Source: Candidatus Melainabacteria bacterium (GTDB taxonomy: Bacteria; Cyanobacteriota; Vampirovibrionia; Obscuribacterales; Obscuribacteraceae). From it: a stretch of DNA of 64,000 nt. Under the pieces are notes generated by a model, which was not told the DNA's origin, did no database searches, and saw nothing but the letters and a program-made list of their open reading frames with translations. The stretch lies in assembly GCA_003151275.1 (NCBI GenBank), contig PLXC01000015.1:62001-126000 (forward strand), given 5' to 3'. Positions 60,087 to 64,000 of the stretch are shown in pieces (the first letter of the stretch is position 1; each line of letters starts with the position of its first letter). The translations under genes were made by a program, and so were the position numbers.

Positions 60087-60416
60087 CTAGCGAACCGGGG
60101 CCGGTTCTGTGTTAGCTGGAGCTGCCTGCTGCACTTCATGATGCTCAACAGGTTCGCCTTCGGTCAGCTCCGCTGGTTTCAAGCCGATCCAGTAAACAAT
60201 TAAGCCGACCAGGGCAACGCCAGCCAAGAGCGCCAATGTCTTCAACAGGGTGTCTTGAATGCTTGTCTCGGGGATGATATCGCCCGCTGCAGCATGCGAA
60301 TCGTCGTGCCCATGCCCATGCGCATCGACCGCGTGCGAATCGCCATTACCGGTCGCTGCCTTAAGATGCGCATCGCCACCTTCTTTATGTTCAGGAGTAT
60401 GTCCGGCGTCAGCCAT
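60087..60416 (-). CDS. His-rich single-helix membrane protein next to nuoL
   Basis: 109 residues. The N-terminal half is rich in His, Asp and Gly (AHGHGHDDSHAAAGD), a probable metal-binding or buffering segment. One membrane helix follows (about 58-78, TLALLAGVALVGLIVYWIG), then a Glu/Pro/Ala tail. GAGGA upstream. It lies 21 bases after nuoL on the same strand, so it may be a complex I-associated or assembly-linked protein. No family recognised. Confidence 0.6.
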   Translation of the reverse strand: MADAGHTPEHKEGGDAHLKAATGNGDSHAVDAHGHGHDDSHAAAGDIIPETSIQDTLLKTLALLAGVALVGLIVYWIGLKPAELTEGEPVEHHEVQQAAPANTEPAPVR

Positions 60417-60437
60417 CTGTGTAATTCCTCACAACGA

Positions 60438-62474
60438 TTATGGTTTTATAAAGTATGCGGCTAGCGTCAATACCGCGACCCATCCAAAGATTACCAAGGC
60501 ATAGTACTGCCCTCTGCCGTTTTGGGAGTACTTCAAGGATTGCCCTAAAGCAGCTGTGACCAGGCTCGTGCCGTTGACGATGTTATCAACGACGTACATG
60601 TCCACAGCTTGCCATAACTTGCCATAGAAGGAGAGGATGCCGCGATAGATGCCTGTGTACAACTCGTCGAAATACCATTTGTTGAAAGAGAACTGGTAGA
60701 TACCAGCAAGCAGCGGGTTTTTGCTGGTAGCGATAACGGTGTTGAGGTTGTACTTGTGTTCCCTATAAATATAGAAAGCCACCACCCATCCTGCCAAAGC
60801 AAAGATCACAGAAACGAGCATTACGATGCCGTTAATTCCTTCAAAGTGAGGATGTTGGAAATATACGAAGCTGCCGAAGGCGCTTGGAAAAACACCACCC
60901 TCTCCTCCATTCAAGTTGATGCTTGCGAATGAATTCCAGTTGCCGCCCAGGAATCCTGAAATCATCGAAGGAAGCGAAAGCGCGATCAGCGGATAAACCA
61001 TTGCCGGTCCTGAGTTATGTGGCTCAACCTCACCGCGATATTTGCCGGAAAAGGTCATGAAATAGGCTCTGAACATATAGAAGGAAGTCAAACCAGCAGT
61101 CAAGATCATGATTGCGCCAATGTACGGATTGAACTTCCAAGCAGCGCCAATGATCTCGTCTTTGGAGAAGAATCCACTAAACGGCGGAAAGCCGGATATC
61201 GCCCAACAACCAATCAGAAAGCACCAGCGAGTGCCTCTCATGCTCGTCTTCAATCCGCCCATTTTTCTCATATCTTGCTCACCGTGCAGACCGTGAATAA
61301 CGGCACCGCTGCACAAGAAAAGCATTGCTTTGAAGAAAGCGTGGTTAAACAAGTGGAATAAGCCGCCAGTAAAAGCACCGCAGCCCAGACCGACAAACAT
61401 ATAACCAAGCTGCGAAACCGTTGACCATGCCAGCGTGCGCTTGATATCAAATTGGCTCATGGCAATGGTGGCAGCCATGAATGAAGTGAAGCACCCTACT
61501 GCGGCGACGACCAGGAGTGCCGGTTGTGAGCCGATGTCCGGGGGTGCGACCCAGATTGGATATGCTCTGGCGACGAGATAGACGCCGGCTGCCACCATGG
61601 TGGCAGCATGGATCAATGCGGAGATTGGCGTTGGGCCTTCCATCGCGTCAGGAAGCCATGTGTGCAAGGGGAATTGGGCGGACTTGGCGATCGGACCGAG
61701 GAACATGAAACATGCCATGGCAAACAATCCAGTCCAGCCCCAGTAACCGATGATATGGGTGTCATACGCAGTCTTAAGTACTGATGCCAAGTCGGGGCCA
61801 CCATTGGCTCCCAAGAAGGAAAGCACCGGAGTGGCTCCCCAAAGATTTTGCTGCCCCGTACCTGTAAAGCCCGTGGTCGCGGCAAGCAGGATCAGGATTC
61901 CAATCAGAAATCCGCAGTCGCCGATTCTGTTGATCACGAAAGCCTTGAGGCAGGCTTCTGCTGCTGAATTTTTGTACCACCAGAATCCGATCAACAAATA
62001 ACTGCAAACACCAACCAATTCCCAAAAGAAAAACATCTGGAACAAGTTTGTGGCGATTACCAAGCCAAGCATGGAACCAGTGAACAAAGAGAGATAAGAA
62101 TAAAAACGCGAGTAGCCCGGATCTTCGCGCATGTATCCGTGCGTGTAAATCTGTACTAACAGACTGATTGAGGTGACAACAATGAGCATCATCGCCGCCA
62201 GGTTGTCAACGAGAACTCCGATGTGGAGCGTGAAAGAAGATGAGACGAAATACGGCATGTCAAGGACGACACCACCTGCGACACCTTGAGTCAATGCGTA
62301 AAAAATCAGTAATGAGTGGATGAATCCGTAAACAACGGCTCCCACCGAAAGAGACATTGACAACGTTTTGGAATGCCGGGCAAATAAGATGATTACCAAT
62401 CCAACCAGGAATGGCGTCCATACAATCCAGCCGGCGTTAGTAACGAATGACCGCAGAACTTCTTGCGAAAACAA
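60438..62474 (-). CDS. nuoL: NADH-quinone oxidoreductase subunit L (complex I antiporter-like)
   Basis: 678 residues, about 16 membrane helices, from a TTG with GGAG 7 bases upstream. One of the three proton-translocating Mrp-like subunits of complex I. Diagnostic: the MMLIVVTSISLLVQIYTHGYM region, FFFWELVGVCSYLLIGFW, AFVINRIGDCGFLIGI, KSAQFPLHTWLPDAMEGPTPISALIHAATMVAAGVYL, and ALSTVSQLGYMFVGLG-like text. The long C-terminal amphipathic HL helix region and TM16 are present near residues 600-678. Conserved Lys and Glu of the proton path are in these segments. nuoM is on the opposite strand, which breaks the usual NuoL-M-N order. Confidence 0.95.
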   Translation of the reverse strand: MFSQEVLRSFVTNAGWIVWTPFLVGLVIILFARHSKTLSMSLSVGAVVYGFIHSLLIFYALTQGVAGGVVLDMPYFVSSSFTLHIGVLVDNLAAMMLIVVTSISLLVQIYTHGYMREDPGYSRFYSYLSLFTGSMLGLVIATNLFQMFFFWELVGVCSYLLIGFWWYKNSAAEACLKAFVINRIGDCGFLIGILILLAATTGFTGTGQQNLWGATPVLSFLGANGGPDLASVLKTAYDTHIIGYWGWTGLFAMACFMFLGPIAKSAQFPLHTWLPDAMEGPTPISALIHAATMVAAGVYLVARAYPIWVAPPDIGSQPALLVVAAVGCFTSFMAATIAMSQFDIKRTLAWSTVSQLGYMFVGLGCGAFTGGLFHLFNHAFFKAMLFLCSGAVIHGLHGEQDMRKMGGLKTSMRGTRWCFLIGCWAISGFPPFSGFFSKDEIIGAAWKFNPYIGAIMILTAGLTSFYMFRAYFMTFSGKYRGEVEPHNSGPAMVYPLIALSLPSMISGFLGGNWNSFASINLNGGEGGVFPSAFGSFVYFQHPHFEGINGIVMLVSVIFALAGWVVAFYIYREHKYNLNTVIATSKNPLLAGIYQFSFNKWYFDELYTGIYRGILSFYGKLWQAVDMYVVDNIVNGTSLVTAALGQSLKYSQNGRGQYYALVIFGWVAVLTLAAYFIKP

Positions 62475-62764
62475 ACTGATTCTCCGAATTCAAAGTGGTA
62501 AATCGACTCACACTGCTTAAACGTACACAATATACATGTGCAAACAGGCTAGATAAAGGAACGTTTCACTGGTGTGAAAAGATTCTTCGATTCAATAATT
62601 CTTCAACTTGCTCCTCAAGGGGTTAGAAGCGCACCAGTGCCAGAATTGGCAATATCTGTCGAGCCGACAATGTGTAGTTTCAAACTTCATCAATTTAATT
62701 GATCTAGAAGACGTTGCATTGACCTAGATATACTGATGCCGGTTAGCACTGACGTTACAGGATC
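62475..62764. promoter_or_regulatory. Divergent region between nuoL and nuoM
   Basis: 290 bases that must hold both promoters. I found only a possible -10 (TATACT at 62730) and no convincing partner. No structure stands out. Confidence 0.35.
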
Positions 62765-64000
62765 ATGACAGCACAAGCACCAAACTTACTAACACTTCTG
62801 CTCTTCCTGCCTCTGGCGGGCGCGTTCATCATCATGCTGTCAACGGAGGCCGCCGCTAAACAGGTGGCAAGGGTGACCACCATCGCGATGGTTTTGTTTT
62901 CAGGGTTGATGGCATACCAGTTCAATCCCATGATGCCGGGCATACAGTTCGAAAATAAAACGACCTGGGTGACTTTACCGTTTCCTCTTCAATACTACGT
63001 CGGCGCAGATGGCATGAGTTTATGCCTCATTGTTCTTACTGCTGTTGTCACGCTGCTCGCAGTATATGCAAGTGATACCATCGGGCAGAAGCGTCCGAAG
63101 CTCTACTACAGCTTCATCATGTTGCTAACGTTCTCTTTAATGGGAGTGTTTTGCTCGCTCAACTTGCTTCAGTTCTTTATCTTTTACGAATTTGAATTGG
63201 TACCAATGTACTTCTTGATCGCCATTTGGGGCGGTCCGAGGCGCGAATATGCGGCGATGAAATTCCTTTTGTACACCTTTTTTGGTGGTGTACTGATGCT
63301 TGCTGCACTGCTGTATCTGTACTTCCAGCTTGCGACTGAAGGTCCAAATGTCGCAACCTTTGACATGATTGAACTGACTCAGAAAGCGTCGATGCTCGCG
63401 CCCACGGTACAGACAATTGCTTTTCTCGGCTTTTTCGTGGCATTCATTATCAAGCTGCCCTCGTTTCCTTTCCACACATGGCTGCCGGATGCTCACGTTG
63501 AAGCACCAACTCCGATATCAATGATCTTGGCTGGACTTCTTCTCAAGATGGGAGGATACGGCTTAATTCGAATCTGCATGGGATTCTTTCCCTTGATTTT
63601 CATCAAGTATGGATGGATGGTCATGGTGCTTGGCGCGTTCAACATTGTTTGGGGCGCGATGGCATGCTTGGTGCAGCAAGACATGAAGCGGATCATCGCT
63701 TTCTCGAGCGTCAGTCACATGGGCTTCATCTTGCTCGGTCTTGGCTGCTTGTCGGCGGCTGGCATCAATGGTGCCATCTTCCAAATGCTAAGCCACGGTA
63801 TTGTTTCAGCTGCACTGTTCTTTTTAGTCGGCGCGGTCTATGAGCGCACCCACACCAGGCAATTGCCGGAAATAGGTGGCGGACTGGCAAAACAGATGCC
63901 TAAGTTGTTCTACTTCTGGATGTTCTGCGCCTTGGCCAACCTTGGCTTGCCAGGCTTATCGGGCTTTGTTGGTGAAGTTGCCGTTTTCTATGGCTCGTAC
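62765..64000 (+). CDS. nuoM: NADH-quinone oxidoreductase subunit M, truncated by window edge
   Basis: 412 codons, open to the end of the window. A second Mrp-like antiporter subunit of complex I. Seen: YYVGADGMSLCLIVLTAVVT, FFIFYEFELVPMYFLIAIWGG (the TM5 Glu), PSFPFHTWLPDAHVEAPTPISMILAGLLLKMGGYG (TM7-8 Lys and His), AFSSVSHMGFILLGLG, QMLSHGIVSAALFFLVG and LPGLSGFVGE. Family length is about 490-530 residues, so roughly 100 are missing. AGGA just before the ATG. Other nuo genes may follow outside the window. Confidence 0.93.
   Translation, partial: MTAQAPNLLTLLLFLPLAGAFIIMLSTEAAAKQVARVTTIAMVLFSGLMAYQFNPMMPGIQFENKTTWVTLPFPLQYYVGADGMSLCLIVLTAVVTLLAVYASDTIGQKRPKLYYSFIMLLTFSLMGVFCSLNLLQFFIFYEFELVPMYFLIAIWGGPRREYAAMKFLLYTFFGGVLMLAALLYLYFQLATEGPNVATFDMIELTQKASMLAPTVQTIAFLGFFVAFIIKLPSFPFHTWLPDAHVEAPTPISMILAGLLLKMGGYGLIRICMGFFPLIFIKYGWMVMVLGAFNIVWGAMACLVQQDMKRIIAFSSVSHMGFILLGLGCLSAAGINGAIFQMLSHGIVSAALFFLVGAVYERTHTRQLPEIGGGLAKQMPKLFYFWMFCALANLGLPGLSGFVGEVAVFYGSY

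Overview
The window looks like chromosomal DNA from a diderm, non-photosynthetic relative of Cyanobacteria, most likely a Melainabacteria/Vampirovibrionia lineage such as Obscuribacterales. This is an inference from gene content, not from a marker gene. The supporting content is a meso-diaminopimelate-type MurE, a futalosine-pathway menaquinone gene (mqnD), complex I antiporter subunits NuoL and NuoM, a two-gene 2-oxoacid:ferredoxin oxidoreductase, 42-residue TPR proteins, and many large orphan secreted or low-complexity proteins. Gene density is high, strands are mixed, and GTG and TTG starts are common. I found no prophage, insertion sequence, CRISPR array, rRNA or tRNA.

Layout. At 0.1-2.5 kb is a signalling-like group: an XRE regulator, a CheB-like protein that lacks the catalytic histidine, and two receiver-like proteins without a phospho-acceptor aspartate. 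At 2.6-6.5 kb is an accessory patch with a MORN-repeat protein, a broken ORF, 24-bp tandem repeats, an AbiEi-like/Fic fusion and an NTF2-like protein. From 6.5 to 10.5 kb are a metallo-beta-lactamase hydrolase, prs, a PLP lyase and comF. From 10.8 to 16.1 kb lie orphan genes (double thioredoxin fold, secreted protein, DUF4132) with a glyoxalase remnant between them. From 16.2 to 24.3 kb is a housekeeping run: hemL, a TlpA-like protein, peroxiredoxin, rplU-rpmA-murE, a DUF4388-like protein, a polysaccharide deacetylase and a ZIP transporter.

From 24.4 to 36 kb are an acyltransferase, a secreted bicupin, a CPBP protease, a KamB/NpmA-like 16S rRNA methyltransferase with an apparent 5' frameshift, an M4 metallopeptidase with an unusual 3' hairpin and overlapping small ORFs, an aldo/keto reductase and a GH77 glucanotransferase. 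From 36.3 to 45.2 kb are an FAD oxidoreductase behind a structured leader, and an ABC-F ATPase behind a long leader with a promoter, a 7-codon ORF, hairpins and six 21-bp repeats. These are followed by a TPR protein, two paralogous alpha/beta hydrolases around a CDF-like protein, and a trypsin-like protease. From 45.3 to 56.7 kb are mqnD, two adjacent metalloproteases, an Fsa-type transaldolase, an LCP protein, orphan envelope proteins and an SPFH lipoprotein with a coiled-coil partner. The right end (56.9-64 kb) is energy metabolism: the oxidoreductase alpha and beta subunits, a His-rich membrane protein, nuoL, and the divergent, truncated nuoM.

The most notable candidates are the ABC-F leader, the frameshifted 16S methyltransferase, the hairpin-coupled small ORFs after the M4 peptidase, the degenerate CheB/receiver set, and the repeated occurrence of short intergenic tandem repeats with unrelated units.
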